Below are positions 20,300-29,384 of a DNA stretch of 64,000 nucleotides, piece by piece. The notes under the pieces are model-generated. The model was given only the letters and a program-made list of their open reading frames with translations, was not told the origin of the DNA and searched no databases. The stretch comes from Pseudomonas bubulae (lineage in GTDB: Bacteria; Pseudomonadota; Gammaproteobacteria; Pseudomonadales; Pseudomonadaceae). The position numbers were made by a program, and so were the translations under genes. How positions within the stretch are numbered: the stretch's first letter is position 1; each line of letters starts with the position of its first letter. Location: NCBI RefSeq assembly GCF_900618535.1, contig NZ_UYJA01000004.1, positions 124,001 through 188,000 on the forward strand. The letters are read 5' to 3'.

Positions 20300-21199
20300 A
20301 TGACACCTCCCAACGACCTGCCCCCCGAACTCGGCCATAAAGGCGTGCGTGCGGCCGATCGCCTCGGATTTACCCTGTTTGTCGCGGCACTGCTGCATAT
20401 TGCAGTGATCGTCGGCGTGGGGTTCAACATGGAAGCGCCCAAACAGATCAGCAAAACCCTGGAAATCACCCTGTCCACGTTCAAAAGCGAAAAAGCGCCG
20501 GAAAAAGCCGACTTTTTAGCCCAGGACAACCAGCAGGGCAGCGGCACGCTGGACAAGAAAGCGGTGCCCAAGACGACGGAAATCGCCCCTTTCCAGGACA
20601 ACAGCGTCAAGAAGGTCACCCCGCCGCCTGCCGCCAAACCCGAACAGACCCAGGCCGCACCCAAGGCCGCCGTGACTACCGTGGCGCCCACGGCAAAAAA
20701 AGCCCCGAGCCAGCCGCAGAAGGTCAAGACCGAAGCGGCACCCAAGGCCAGCATTCCAACGTTCGACAGTTCCCAGCTGTCCAGCGAGATTTCCAGCCTC
20801 GAAGCCGAACTGGCCAACGAGCAGCAGCTGTACGCCAAGCGCCCGAAGATCTACCGCATGAGCGCGGCTTCGACCATGCGCGACAAGGGCGCCTGGTATA
20901 AAGAAGACTGGCGCAAGAAGATTGAACGCATCGGCAACCTCAACTACCCCGAGCAGGCACGCCGGGAAAAGATCTACGGCAAACTGCGCCTGCTGGTGTC
21001 GATCAACCGCGACGGTTCGCTGCATGAAGTGCTGGTGCTTGAATCGTCGGGCCAGCCGCTGCTGGACCAGGCGGCACAACGCATCGTGCGCCTGGCGGCA
21101 CCTTTTGCCCCCTTTACCGGTGATCTGGCGGACATCGACCGGCTGGAGATCATCCGCACCTGGAAATTCGCCGAAGGCGACCGCCTGTCCAGCAACTGA
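20300..21199 (+). CDS. tonB3: Energy transducer TonB (TonB3-like)
   Basis: 299 residues. A short cytoplasmic start, one membrane anchor (about 23-43), a long Pro/Lys/Ala-rich periplasmic linker, and a C-terminal TonB domain with YPEQARREKIYGKLRLLVSINRDG. It couples the ExbBD proton motor to outer membrane receptors. Position next to gshB and the pil-chp cluster matches PA0406 (tonB3), linked to twitching motility and pilus assembly in P. aeruginosa. No exbBD gene is adjacent. No clear Shine-Dalgarno precedes the ATG, so the start is less certain. Confidence 0.85.
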   Translation: MTPPNDLPPELGHKGVRAADRLGFTLFVAALLHIAVIVGVGFNMEAPKQISKTLEITLSTFKSEKAPEKADFLAQDNQQGSGTLDKKAVPKTTEIAPFQDNSVKKVTPPPAAKPEQTQAAPKAAVTTVAPTAKKAPSQPQKVKTEAAPKASIPTFDSSQLSSEISSLEAELANEQQLYAKRPKIYRMSAASTMRDKGAWYKEDWRKKIERIGNLNYPEQARREKIYGKLRLLVSINRDGSLHEVLVLESSGQPLLDQAAQRIVRLAAPFAPFTGDLADIDRLEIIRTWKFAEGDRLSSN

Positions 21200-21204
21200 A
21201 CTAC

Positions 21205-21290
21205 TGTGGGAGCGGGCTTGCTCGCGATTGGATCGCTGCGTTTTAACGTTAAACCGCGCCGCCTGTATCGCGAGCAAGCCCGCTCCCACA
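21205..21290. repeat. REPIN (long type)
   Basis: Both arms intact. It starts six bases after the tonB stop codon. Confidence 0.9.
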
Positions 21291-21353
21291 AAGACCCAGG
21301 AATCTTGAGCTGCAAACTTGTCAGTTCACGCTGCCAGCGCCACACTAAGACTC

Positions 21354-21926
21354 ATGAAAAAACACGCGCCGACTTACCTCAAGCATCAATTCCTGATCGC
21401 CATGCCCCATATGGCCGACCCGAACTTTGCCCACTCCTTGACCTACATCGTCGAGCACACGGCCAATGGTGCCATGGGGTTGATGATCAACCGTCCGCTG
21501 GAACTGAACCTGGCGGATGTTCTTGAGCAGTTGCGCCCGGAAAAACTTTCTTCACCCCTGTGCCAGCACGTGCCGGTCTTCGGTGGCGGGCCTGTCATGA
21601 TCGACCGTGGCTTTGTCCTGCATCCGGCCAGCATGAACTTTGACGCTACAGTCGAACTCGACGACGGGCTGGCCCTGAGTACCTCTGCCGATGTGTTGTT
21701 CAGCATTGCCGACGGCCGCGGCCCGAACCGCAGCCTGATCTGCCTGGGCTATGCCGGCTGGGATGCTGGCCAGCTGGAGGCCGAATTGGCCGACAACGCC
21801 TGGCTGACCTGCCCCTATTCCGCTCATATCCTGTTTGATACCCCAAGCGAGCTGCGCCTCGACGCAGCCGCCAAACACCTCGGAGTGAACCTCAATTTGT
21901 TAAGCACCCAAGCAGGCCATTGCTGA
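21354..21926 (+). CDS. algH: YqgE/AlgH family protein
   Basis: 190 residues. It matches the family throughout: YLKHQFLIAMPHMADPNFAHS, GAMGLMINRPLELNLADVLEQL, VFGGGPVMIDRGFVLH and the SADVLFSIADGRGP stretch. The biochemical role is unknown; AlgH was named for effects on alginate regulation. It overlaps ruvX by one base (TGATG), an arrangement conserved across gammaproteobacteria. Confidence 0.93.
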   Translation: MKKHAPTYLKHQFLIAMPHMADPNFAHSLTYIVEHTANGAMGLMINRPLELNLADVLEQLRPEKLSSPLCQHVPVFGGGPVMIDRGFVLHPASMNFDATVELDDGLALSTSADVLFSIADGRGPNRSLICLGYAGWDAGQLEAELADNAWLTCPYSAHILFDTPSELRLDAAAKHLGVNLNLLSTQAGHC

Positions 21927-22366
21927 TGGCCAGCCTTCGTTTACTGCTGGGCTTCGACTACGGCACCCGCTCCATCGGCGTGGCTGTGGGCCAGATGATT
22001 ACTGGCCAGGCCCGCGAACTGTGCAACCTGAAAGCCGAGAATGGCATCCCCAAGTGGGAAGAAATCGAAAAGCTGATCAAGGAGTGGCAGCCCGACGCAA
22101 TGGTGGTCGGCATGCCCCTGAACATGGACGGCACCCCGAGCGACTTCTGCGCCCGGGCGCAGAAATTTGCCAATCGTCTGAATGGCCGCTTCAATTTGCC
22201 GGTTTTTACCCATGATGAACGCCTGACCACCTTCGAGGCCAAGGGCGAGCGCCGGGCCCAGGGCGGCCAGCGCGGCAGCTACCGCGACAACCCCGTTGAT
22301 GCCATCGCCGCCAAACTGGTGCTGCAAGGCTGGCTCGACGAAAACCCGGCGCACTCTCAAGACTGA
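21926..22366 (+). CDS. ruvX: Putative pre-16S rRNA nuclease / Holliday junction resolvase YqgF
   Basis: 146 residues with an RNase H-like fold: LLLGFDYGTRSIGVAVGQ provides the first catalytic aspartate, VVGMPLNMDGTPSDF the glycine loop, THDERLTTFEA the glutamate and DAIAAKLVLQGWLD the last aspartate. In E. coli YqgF completes 5-prime maturation of 16S rRNA. It follows algH without a gap. Confidence 0.93.
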   Translation: MASLRLLLGFDYGTRSIGVAVGQMITGQARELCNLKAENGIPKWEEIEKLIKEWQPDAMVVGMPLNMDGTPSDFCARAQKFANRLNGRFNLPVFTHDERLTTFEAKGERRAQGGQRGSYRDNPVDAIAAKLVLQGWLDENPAHSQD

Positions 22367-22403
22367 CCCGGCGCTTGTACAATTGACCCGCCTCATTGTT
22401 TGC

Positions 22404-22438
22404 GCCCGCCGCCGCACGTTCTGCTGCGCGGGCCTTTT
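22404..22438 (+). terminator. Hairpin with T-run upstream of pyrR
   Basis: GCCCGC and GCGGGC pair around an 18-base loop and are followed by CCTTTT, ending about ten bases before the pyrR Shine-Dalgarno. It could end the algH-ruvX transcript or act as an attenuator of the pyr genes; these cannot be told apart by eye. Confidence 0.4.
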
Positions 22439-22449
22439 AAGGAGCCACC

Positions 22450-22956
22450 ATGATCCTGCCTGTTCCCGCTGAACTGATCTCCCAGATGGCCCTTGATCTC
22501 AAGGCCCACCTGGCCCGTCGCGGTATCACCGAACCACGTTACATCGGTATCCGCACCGGCGGCATCTGGGTTGCCCAGGCGCTGCTCAAGGCGCTGAACA
22601 GCGAGGCCCCGCTGGGCACGCTGGACGTGTCGTTCTACCGCGATGATTTCAGCCAGAACGGCCTGCACCCGCAAGTGCGGCCTTCCGAATTGCCATTCGA
22701 AATTGAAGGCCAGCACCTGGTGCTGATCGACGATGTGCTGATGAGCGGTCGGACCATTCGCGCAGCGCTGAACGAGCTGTTCGACTATGGTCGTCCGGCC
22801 AGCGTGACCCTGGTCAGCCTGCTGGACCTGGACGCCGCCGAGCTGCCGATCCGTCCGGATGTGGTGGGCGCGACCTTGTCGCTCAAGCCGAGCGAGCGGG
22901 TAAAATTGTCCGGCCCCGCGCCACTGACACTCGAACTTCAAGACCTAGCCCTCTAA
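22450..22956 (+). CDS. pyrR: Bifunctional pyr operon regulator / uracil phosphoribosyltransferase PyrR
   Basis: 168 residues. The PRPP-binding loop [20 protein letters not shown] lies near residue 96, and [15 protein letters not shown] near 35 is the PPi loop, as in PyrR. It heads pyrR-pyrB-pyrC' with an AAGGAG site. In Gram-positives PyrR is an RNA-binding attenuator; in pseudomonads its regulatory mode is less clear. Sequence alone supports the phosphoribosyltransferase fold. Confidence 0.92.
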   Translation: MILPVPAELISQMALDLKAHLARRGITEPRYIGIRTGGIWVAQALLKALNSEAPLGTLDVSFYRDDFSQNGLHPQVRPSELPFEIEGQHLVLIDDVLMSGRTIRAALNELFDYGRPASVTLVSLLDLDAAELPIRPDVVGATLSLKPSERVKLSGPAPLTLELQDLAL

Positions 22957-22968
22957 GAGACCATTGCG

Positions 22969-23973
22969 ATGACGCCTACAGACGCCAAGCGCCCGCTGCA
23001 GCTCAATGATCAGGGCCAGCTGCGCCACTTTCTGTCGCTCGACGGTTTGCCCCGTGAACTGCTGACAGAAATCCTCGACACCGCCGACTCGTTCCTTGAA
23101 GTCGGCGCCCGAGCCGTGAAAAAAGTCCCGTTGTTGCGCGGCAAGACCGTGTGCAACGTGTTCTTCGAAAACTCCACCCGCACCCGCACCACCTTTGAAA
23201 TGGCCGCCCAGCGCCTGTCGGCCGACGTGATCACGCTGAACGTGTCGACCTCGTCGGCGAGCAAGGGCGAAACCCTGCTCGACACCCTGCGCAACCTAGA
23301 AGCCATGGCCGCCGACATGTTTGTGGTGCGCCACGGTGACTCCGGCGCCGCGCACTTCATTGCCGAGCACGTGTGCCCGCAGGTGGCAATCATCAACGGC
23401 GGCGACGGCCGCCATGCCCACCCGACCCAGGGCATGCTCGACATGCTGACCATCCGTCGGCACAAGGGCGGCTTCGAAAACCTGTCGGTGGCCATCGTCG
23501 GTGACATCCTGCACTCGCGGGTGGCACGTTCGAACATGATCGCCCTCAAGACCCTGGGTTGTAAGGACATTCGCGTTATCGCGCCGAAGACCCTGTTGCC
23601 GATCGGCATCGAGCAGTACGGCGTGAAGGTCTACACCGACATGACCGAAGGCCTGAAAGACGTGGATGTGGTGATCATGCTGCGCCTGCAGCGCGAGCGC
23701 ATGTCCGGTGGCCTGCTGCCGAGCGAAGGCGAGTTCTACCGCCTGTTCGGCCTGACCACTGCCCGCCTGGCCGGGGCCAAGCCTGATTGCATCGTGATGC
23801 ATCCGGGGCCGATCAACCGGGGGGTCGAGATTGAATCCGCGGTGGCCGATGGCCCGCACTCGGTGATCCTCAACCAGGTGACCTACGGCATTGCCGTGCG
23901 CATGGCGGTGTTGTCCATGACCATGAGCGGGCAAACCGCCCAGCGCCAATTCGAACAGGAGAACGCCCAGTGA
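22969..23973 (+). CDS. pyrB: Aspartate carbamoyltransferase catalytic subunit
   Basis: 334 residues. The carbamoyl phosphate motif [13 protein letters not shown] (about 62-74), [15 protein letters not shown], and [13 protein letters not shown] are standard. An N-terminal extension of about 30 residues ([20 protein letters not shown]) is typical of the pseudomonad class A ATCase, which forms a dodecamer with the pyrC' product. It ends in a four-base GTGA overlap with pyrC'. Confidence 0.95.
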   Translation: MTPTDAKRPLQLNDQGQLRHFLSLDGLPRELLTEILDTADSFLEVGARAVKKVPLLRGKTVCNVFFENSTRTRTTFEMAAQRLSADVITLNVSTSSASKGETLLDTLRNLEAMAADMFVVRHGDSGAAHFIAEHVCPQVAIINGGDGRHAHPTQGMLDMLTIRRHKGGFENLSVAIVGDILHSRVARSNMIALKTLGCKDIRVIAPKTLLPIGIEQYGVKVYTDMTEGLKDVDVVIMLRLQRERMSGGLLPSEGEFYRLFGLTTARLAGAKPDCIVMHPGPINRGVEIESAVADGPHSVILNQVTYGIAVRMAVLSMTMSGQTAQRQFEQENAQ

Positions 23974-25241
23974 AGCTCAGCATTCTCGGCGCCCGTGTAA
24001 TTGATCCGACCAGCCAGCTGGATCAAGTGACTGACCTGCACCTGGAGGCCGGCAAGATCGTTGCCATTGGCGCAGCGCCAGCCGGTTTCACCCCGACGCA
24101 AACCATCGAAGCCAAAGGCCTGGTGGCCGCCCCCGGGCTGGTTGACCTCAACGTTGCCCTGCGTGAACCGGGCTACAGCCGCAAAGGCACCATCGCCAGC
24201 GAGACCCGCGCGGCTGCGGCCGGTGGCGTCACCAGCCTGTGCTGCCCACCGCACACCAAGCCGGTGCTGGACACCTCGGCCGTTGCCGAGCTGATCCTTG
24301 ACCGCGCCCGCGAAGCCGGTAACTGCAAGGTGTTCCCGATCGGTGCATTGAGCAAAGGCCTGGACGGCGAGCAACTGGCCGAACTGATCGCCCTGCGCGA
24401 CGCGGGCTGTGTGGCATTTGGCAACGGCCTCAACAGTTTCAGCAACACCCGCACCCTGTGCCGGGCACTGGAGTACGCCGCCACGTTCGACCTGACGGTG
24501 ATCTTCCACTCCCAGGATCGTGATCTGGCCGAAGGCGGGATTGCCCACGACGGTGCAATGGCTGCGTTCCGAGGCTTGCCGGGCATTCCGGAAACCGCCG
24601 AAACCGTAGCCCTGGCCCGCGACCTGCTGCTGGTTGAACAAAGTGGCGTGCGCGCACACTTCAGCCAGCTGACCAGCGCCCGTGGCGTGGCCCTGATCGC
24701 TCAGGCCCAGGCTCGTGGCCTGAAAGTCACTGCGGATGTGGCGTTGTATCAGCTGATTCTGACTGACGAAGCACTGGTGGATTTTTCCAGCGTTTACCAT
24801 GTGCAACCGCCACTGCGCACCCGCGCCGACCGTGACGGCCTGCGCGAAGCTGTGAAGTCGGGCGTGGTGCAAGCCATCTCCAGCCATCACCAGCCCCACG
24901 AACGCGATGCCAAACTGGCACCGTTCGGCGCGACCGAACCGGGCATGAGCAGCGTTGAAGTGCTTCTGCCGCTGGCGATGACACTGGTAGAAGACGGTTT
25001 GCTCGACCTGCCGACGCTGCTCAACCGCCTGAGCGCTGGCCCGGCTGACGCCTTGCGCCTGCCAGCCGGCAAACTGGCAGTGGGTTCGGCGGCGGACCTG
25101 GTGCTGTTTGACCCCGCGGCCTCGACCCTGGTCGGTGAACAATGGCACTCCAAAGGCGACAACTGCCCGTTCCTCGGCCATTGCCTGCCGAGTGCCGTGC
25201 GTTACACGCTGGTGGATGGGCGGATCAGTTACGAAGGCTAA
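23970..25241 (+). CDS. pyrC': Inactive dihydroorotase-like protein PyrC' (ATCase partner)
   Basis: 423 residues with an amidohydrolase fold. In active class I dihydroorotases the first metal motif is D-x-H-x-H-LREPG; here it reads [12 protein letters not shown], so both histidine ligands are replaced (Asn and Ala). This matches the known pyrC' of P. putida and P. aeruginosa, a catalytically dead subunit needed for ATCase assembly. The GTG start at 23970 overlaps the pyrB stop, with AGGAG nine bases upstream. An active pyrC must exist elsewhere. Confidence 0.93.
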   Translation: MKLSILGARVIDPTSQLDQVTDLHLEAGKIVAIGAAPAGFTPTQTIEAKGLVAAPGLVDLNVALREPGYSRKGTIASETRAAAAGGVTSLCCPPHTKPVLDTSAVAELILDRAREAGNCKVFPIGALSKGLDGEQLAELIALRDAGCVAFGNGLNSFSNTRTLCRALEYAATFDLTVIFHSQDRDLAEGGIAHDGAMAAFRGLPGIPETAETVALARDLLLVEQSGVRAHFSQLTSARGVALIAQAQARGLKVTADVALYQLILTDEALVDFSSVYHVQPPLRTRADRDGLREAVKSGVVQAISSHHQPHERDAKLAPFGATEPGMSSVEVLLPLAMTLVEDGLLDLPTLLNRLSAGPADALRLPAGKLAVGSAADLVLFDPAASTLVGEQWHSKGDNCPFLGHCLPSAVRYTLVDGRISYEG

Positions 25242-25264
25242 CGCGCTACCAATAACCTGTAGTC

Positions 25265-25315
25265 GTGGGAGCGAGCCTGCTCGCGAAGATCATTCGCGAG
25301 CAGGCTCGCTCCCAC
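25265..25315. repeat. REPIN (short type)
   Basis: 51 bases, GCGAGCCTGCTCGCGAA arms with a nine-base loop. Located between the convergent pyrC' and TM2 genes, where it could also act as a terminator. Confidence 0.88.
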
Positions 25316-25333
25316 AGAGGCAGGATTTGTGTC

Positions 25334-25750
25334 TTAACGACGCTCTGCGTTCTTGATCGAAATCTGATCGTTCAGAGTCCAGAAGTCATACAGGACGCCG
25401 ATCAGGAAAAAACCGCCGGTGAACAGGTAAATGATGCCTGTGATCCATTTGCCCATGTACATCCGATGTACGCCCAAGACGCCCAGAAACGTCAGCAGAA
25501 TCCAGGCCACGCTGTAGTCAGTATTACCTGCGGTAAACCGCAAGTCGGCTTCACGGTCCATGCTCGGGATCAGGAACAAGTCGATCAACCAGCCAATACC
25601 CAACAAGCCCAGGGTGAAAAACCAGATCGTCCCGGTTACCGGCTTGCCGTAATAAAAGCGGTGCGCGCCCAGGAAACCAAAAATCCACAGCAAATAGCCC
25701 AGCACTTTGCTGTGAGTATCGCGCTGAACATCGTCTCGATAGCCGCTCAT
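25334..25750 (-). CDS. TM2 domain-containing membrane protein
   Basis: 138 residues with two TM2-type repeats: LGYLLWIFGFLGAHRFYYGK and LTFLGVLGVHRMYMGKWITG, each followed by a GGFFLIGVLYD- or LLGIGWLIDLF-like helix, giving about four membrane helices. Function is unknown. It is divergent from the NlpC gene and separated from pyrC' by a REPIN. Confidence 0.82.
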   Translation of the reverse strand: MSGYRDDVQRDTHSKVLGYLLWIFGFLGAHRFYYGKPVTGTIWFFTLGLLGIGWLIDLFLIPSMDREADLRFTAGNTDYSVAWILLTFLGVLGVHRMYMGKWITGIIYLFTGGFFLIGVLYDFWTLNDQISIKNAERR

Positions 25751-26002
25751 AAATGCCCTCTTTGCTGCTGATAGAAAAATATTGTGAAGTTTTTTGTGAC
25801 TTTTTTACTGTCGTGCAAAAGGTAAAAGTGTCTTACAGAAATTGGCGCAAAGCCTTGTGTTACCTGACCTGCACCCTCGCCATGCGACAATTTGCCATCA
25901 TCGTTACGGAAATTGACCCTACAGTCCACCTGACAAATGGCCTGAGAAAGGACAAAAAAGCTGTTATAAAGTTTCGCGTTTATAACCATTGAGCCCTGCC
26001 GA
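25751..26002. promoter_or_regulatory. Divergent control region, TM2 gene / NlpC gene
   Basis: 252 bases, more AT-rich than its neighbours. It contains the inverted repeat GTTATAAA (25963-25970) / TTTATAAC (25979-25986), 17-24 bases upstream of the NlpC start, a possible operator or overlapping -10 element. No assignment to a regulator is possible. Confidence 0.4.
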
Positions 26003-26650
26003 ATGCGTCCTATATTCAAGACATGGCTAACCATTTGCCTATTATTGCCACTGGCCGCCCACGCCACCAATCGTGAGCAACACCTTCCTTCGGGCTTCAC
26101 CGGCTACACCGCAAAGTCATCTGCGAGTGCGCCTTATGTTGCCTCTACCAGCAAGACCGTAGCACGTCCTGCCTCCAGTAAAGCCCACCGCAAGGCCCCG
26201 GGCAAAATTGCGGCCGCTTCCCTGGCCGCCGCCAACAAGCAGAGCAGCACGGTGCTGAGCCGCGCCGTCAACGTGCTGGGCACCCCTTATCGTTGGGGCG
26301 GCAGCAGCCCAAGTAAAGGGTTCGACTGCAGCGGGCTGGTCAAATACGCCTTTAATGACGTGGCCGCCGTTGATTTGCCACGCACCTCCAGCGAAATGGC
26401 CAGCGGCCATGGCCAAAAGGTCGAGCGCAAGGACTTGAAGCCTGGCGACTTGCTGTTTTTCAACATCAAGAGCCGCAAGGTCAACCACGTTGCCATCTAC
26501 CTGGGCAACGACCGCTTTATCCACGCTCCGCGTCGCGGCAAGTCGGTGACTATCGACACGCTGCAAAAGCCTTACTGGCAGAACCACTATGTGGTTGCCA
26601 AGCGTGTGCTGCCTAAAGAGAAAGGCGCGCTGCAGGTTGTGCAACGCTAA
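26003..26650 (+). CDS. NlpC/P60 family peptidoglycan endopeptidase
   Basis: 215 residues. Signal peptide at 1-21 (MRPIFKTWLTICLLLPLAAHA), a Ser/Ala/Lys-rich linker, and an NlpC/P60 domain from about residue 75. The catalytic cysteine is in SKGFDCSGLVKYAF, the first histidine in KVNHVAIYLG and the third polar residue in RFIHAPRRG. Such enzymes cut D-Glu-to-mDAP links in stem peptides in the periplasm. It occupies the position next to yggS where pilT often lies in pseudomonads. Confidence 0.9.
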   Translation: MRPIFKTWLTICLLLPLAAHATNREQHLPSGFTGYTAKSSASAPYVASTSKTVARPASSKAHRKAPGKIAAASLAAANKQSSTVLSRAVNVLGTPYRWGGSSPSKGFDCSGLVKYAFNDVAAVDLPRTSSEMASGHGQKVERKDLKPGDLLFFNIKSRKVNHVAIYLGNDRFIHAPRRGKSVTIDTLQKPYWQNHYVVAKRVLPKEKGALQVVQR

Positions 26651-26662
26651 GCGCAGGCAAAT

Positions 26663-26689
26663 CATGCAGCCGCTTCCAGCGGCTGCATG
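26663..26689. terminator. Perfect hairpin after the NlpC gene
   Basis: CATGCAGCCGC and GCGGCTGCATG form an 11-base stem with a five-base loop, 13 bases after the stop codon. There is no T-run, so intrinsic termination is uncertain. Confidence 0.5.
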
Positions 26690-26769
26690 CCAACCAGGTC
26701 AGCGATATCCATCCCCCCTCCCAATTCCAGTAGAATGCCGCTGACTTTCACAACAGCGGGCTTACACGA

Positions 26770-27456
26770 ATGTCCACGATAGCAGGCAACATTGCCCGGG
26801 TTGAGGCGCGCATCCGTGCAGCCGCACTGGCTGTGCAACGTGATGTAACGAGCATTCATCTACTCGCTGTCAGCAAGACCAAACCTGCTGGCGCGCTGCG
26901 TGAAGCCCATGCCGCGGGCATTCGCGACTTTGGCGAAAACTACCTGCAGGAAGCCCGCGCCAAACAGCTCGAATTAGCCGACCTGCCCTTGTGTTGGCAC
27001 TTCATCGGCCCCATTCAATCGAACAAGACGCGCGACATCGCCGAGCATTTTGCGTGGGTGCATTCCGTTGACCGGCTCAAAATTGCCCAGCGCCTGTCTG
27101 AACAGCGCCCGGCAAACCTGCCGCCGCTCAATATCTGCATTCAGGTCAATGTCAGCGGTGAGGCCAGCAAGTCGGGCTGTACCCCGGCAGACCTTCCTGC
27201 GCTGGCGGCCGCCATCAGCGCCCTGCCACGCTTGAAACTGCGCGGCCTGATGGCGATACCCGAGCCCACGGAGGACCGCGCCGAGCAGGACGCAGCCTTT
27301 GCGACAGTACGCACATTGCAAGAAAGCCTGAACATGGGCCTTGATACGCTTTCAATGGGCATGAGCCATGACCTGGAGTCTGCGATTGCCCAAGGCGCCA
27401 CCTGGGTACGCATCGGCACTGCATTATTTGGCGCCCGCGACTACGGCCAGGCCTGA
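26770..27456 (+). CDS. yggS: YggS family pyridoxal phosphate homeostasis protein
   Basis: 228 residues, a PLP-binding TIM barrel. LLAVSKTKPA holds the PLP lysine, FGENYLQEA and HFIGPIQSNKTRDIA are family signatures, and LSMGMSHDLESAIAQGATWVRIGTALFG forms the phosphate-binding end. It buffers PLP; there is no known enzymatic reaction. It is followed by proC 33 bases later, the usual order. Confidence 0.94.
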   Translation: MSTIAGNIARVEARIRAAALAVQRDVTSIHLLAVSKTKPAGALREAHAAGIRDFGENYLQEARAKQLELADLPLCWHFIGPIQSNKTRDIAEHFAWVHSVDRLKIAQRLSEQRPANLPPLNICIQVNVSGEASKSGCTPADLPALAAAISALPRLKLRGLMAIPEPTEDRAEQDAAFATVRTLQESLNMGLDTLSMGMSHDLESAIAQGATWVRIGTALFGARDYGQA

Positions 27457-27489
27457 AACGGCCTGTCTCATTTTTTATAAGGATCGGTT

Positions 27490-28308
27490 ATGAGCAAAAT
27501 GCGTATTGCCTTTATCGGCGCCGGCAACATGGCTTCCAGCTTGATCGGCGGCCTGTTGGCCAAAGGCCTGGATGCAGCACAGATCCGCGCCAGCGATCCG
27601 GGTGCCGAGACGCGGGCCAAAGTGGCCGCCGAGCATGGCATCGAACTGTTTGCCGATAACGCGCAAGCCATTCAGGACGCCGATGTGATCGTGATCGCGG
27701 TCAAGCCACAGGCCATGAAAGCCGTGTGCCAGGACCTGCGCCCGCACCTCAAGCCCCATCAATTGCTGGTATCCATTGCCGCCGGCATTACCTGCGCCAG
27801 CCTGCTTGACTGGCTGGGCAACCAGCCGCTGGTACGCTGCATGCCCAACACCCCGGCCCTGCTGGGCAAGGGCGTAAGTGGCCTGTTTGCCACCGCCGAT
27901 GTTACCGCCGAGCAACGCCAGCAGGCTGAACAACTGCTAAGCGCCGTGGGCATTGTGGTGTGGGTGGACAGCGAAGCGCAGATCGATGCCGTGACTGCCG
28001 TGTCCGGCAGCGGCCCGGCGTACTTCTTCCTGTTGATCGAAGCCATGACCGATGCCGGCGTCAAGCTCGGCCTGCCCCGTGACGTGGCCAAGCAGCTTGC
28101 CGAGCAGACTGCACTGGGTGCCGCGCACATGGCCGTGGCCAGCGATGTCGATGCTGCCGAGCTGCGCCGCCGCGTGACCTCGCCTGCCGGTACTACTGAA
28201 GCAGCGATCAAGTCATTCCAGGCCGACGGCTTTGCCGCCACGGTCGAAAAAGCATTGAGTGCCGCCGCGCACCGCTCGGCCGAAATGGCCGAACAACTAG
28301 GTCAATAA
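27490..28308 (+). CDS. proC: Pyrroline-5-carboxylate reductase
   Basis: 272 residues. The N-terminal MRIAFIGAGNMASSLIGGL is the NAD(P)H Rossmann motif, and VSGSGPAYFFLLIEAMTDAGVKLGLPRDVA with TSPAGTTEAAI are the C-terminal signatures. It makes the last step of proline synthesis. Confidence 0.96.
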   Translation: MSKMRIAFIGAGNMASSLIGGLLAKGLDAAQIRASDPGAETRAKVAAEHGIELFADNAQAIQDADVIVIAVKPQAMKAVCQDLRPHLKPHQLLVSIAAGITCASLLDWLGNQPLVRCMPNTPALLGKGVSGLFATADVTAEQRQQAEQLLSAVGIVVWVDSEAQIDAVTAVSGSGPAYFFLLIEAMTDAGVKLGLPRDVAKQLAEQTALGAAHMAVASDVDAAELRRRVTSPAGTTEAAIKSFQADGFAATVEKALSAAAHRSAEMAEQLGQ

Positions 28309-28319
28309 AGGAGCACATG

Positions 28320-28907
28320 ATGTCCGGACTTAATGGCGCTGCCATTTTCGTGATTCAAACCCTGGGTAGCCTCTACCTGCTGATCGTACTGCTGCGGTTT
28401 ATCCTGCAACTGGTGCGGGCGAACTTCTACAACCCGCTGTGCCAGTTCATCGTCAAGGCCACCCAGCCGCTGCTCAAGCCGCTGCGCCGGGTGATCCCGA
28501 GCCTGTTCGGCCTGGACATGTCATCGCTGGTACTGGCGATCATCGTGCAGATGGTGATCTTCGCCGTGGTCCTGACGCTCAGCTACATGTCGTTCAACGT
28601 CTTTGGCCTGCTGCTCTGGGCGATCATTGGCGTGACTGCGCTGTTTTTGAAAGTGTTCTTCTTCGCCATGATCATCAGCGTGATCCTGTCGTGGGTGGCA
28701 CCCGGCAGCACCAGCCCTGGTGCTGAACTGGTCAACCAGATCACCGAACCTGCCCTGGCCCCGTTCCGCCGCTTCCTGCCAAGCATGGGCGGCCTGGATA
28801 TCTCGCCCATCCTGGCGTTTATGGTGATCCAGCTGATCCAGAGCTTCGTGATCCCGCCATTGGCCATGTACGTCGGCATGCCGGTCATCTTGTTCGGCCT
28901 GATCTGA
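28320..28907 (+). CDS. yggT: YggT family membrane protein
   Basis: 195 residues with two YggT repeats, each a pair of helices around a conserved loop such as NPLCQFIVKATQPLLKPLRRVIP and ELVNQITEPALAPFRRFLP. Possible role in osmotic stress or division-site membrane organisation. AAGGAG is six bases before the second ATG (28320), which is preferred over the ATG at 28317. It overlaps the next gene by one base. Confidence 0.9.
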   Translation: MSGLNGAAIFVIQTLGSLYLLIVLLRFILQLVRANFYNPLCQFIVKATQPLLKPLRRVIPSLFGLDMSSLVLAIIVQMVIFAVVLTLSYMSFNVFGLLLWAIIGVTALFLKVFFFAMIISVILSWVAPGSTSPGAELVNQITEPALAPFRRFLPSMGGLDISPILAFMVIQLIQSFVIPPLAMYVGMPVILFGLI

Positions 28908-29197
28908 TGAGCTACTACCGTTGGGACGGCGAGGACCTGATTCTCGACTGTCACCTGCAACCCAAGGCCAGCAACGACGAGTTCGCCGGCCTGCACGGTG
29001 ACCGCCTGAAAATCCGTCTCACCGCCCCACCGGTAGAGGGCAAGGCCAACGCCCACCTGATGGCCTTTCTGGCCAAGGCGTTCGGCATAGCCAAAAGTCA
29101 GGTCAGCCTGGTGAGCGGCGAGCTTAACCGGCAGAAACGCGTGCGCTTGCATGCACCCAAAAAACTGCCGGACTTGCCGGGGCTGGCCAGGCCCTGA
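28907..29197 (+). CDS. DUF167 (YggU) family protein
   Basis: 96 residues. LHCHLQPKAS-like start (LDCHLQPKASNDEF), then LKIRLTAPPVEGKANAHLMAFL and SQVSLVSGELNRQKRVRL, all conserved in YggU. Function unknown; it is commonly co-transcribed with yggT, as here. Confidence 0.9.
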   Translation: MSYYRWDGEDLILDCHLQPKASNDEFAGLHGDRLKIRLTAPPVEGKANAHLMAFLAKAFGIAKSQVSLVSGELNRQKRVRLHAPKKLPDLPGLARP

Positions 29198-29200
29198 ACC

Positions 29201-29286
29201 TGTGGGAGCGGGCTTGCTCGCGATACTGGCACCGCGCTCGGTCGACAAACTGCGGTGATGCAATCGTGAGCAAGCCCGCTCCCACA
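29201..29286. repeat. REPIN (long type)
   Basis: Right arm has one change (ATCGTGAGC). It lies between the DUF167 gene and metX, three bases after the stop codon. Confidence 0.9.
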
Positions 29287-29384
29287 GAGTTTGGCTACAG
29301 GTCATAAAATCAGCCCAGACCATTGCTTGCTGCTACGCCCCCCGCTCATTAGACTTACGCCTCATTTAAATGAGAGCAGGGTCG

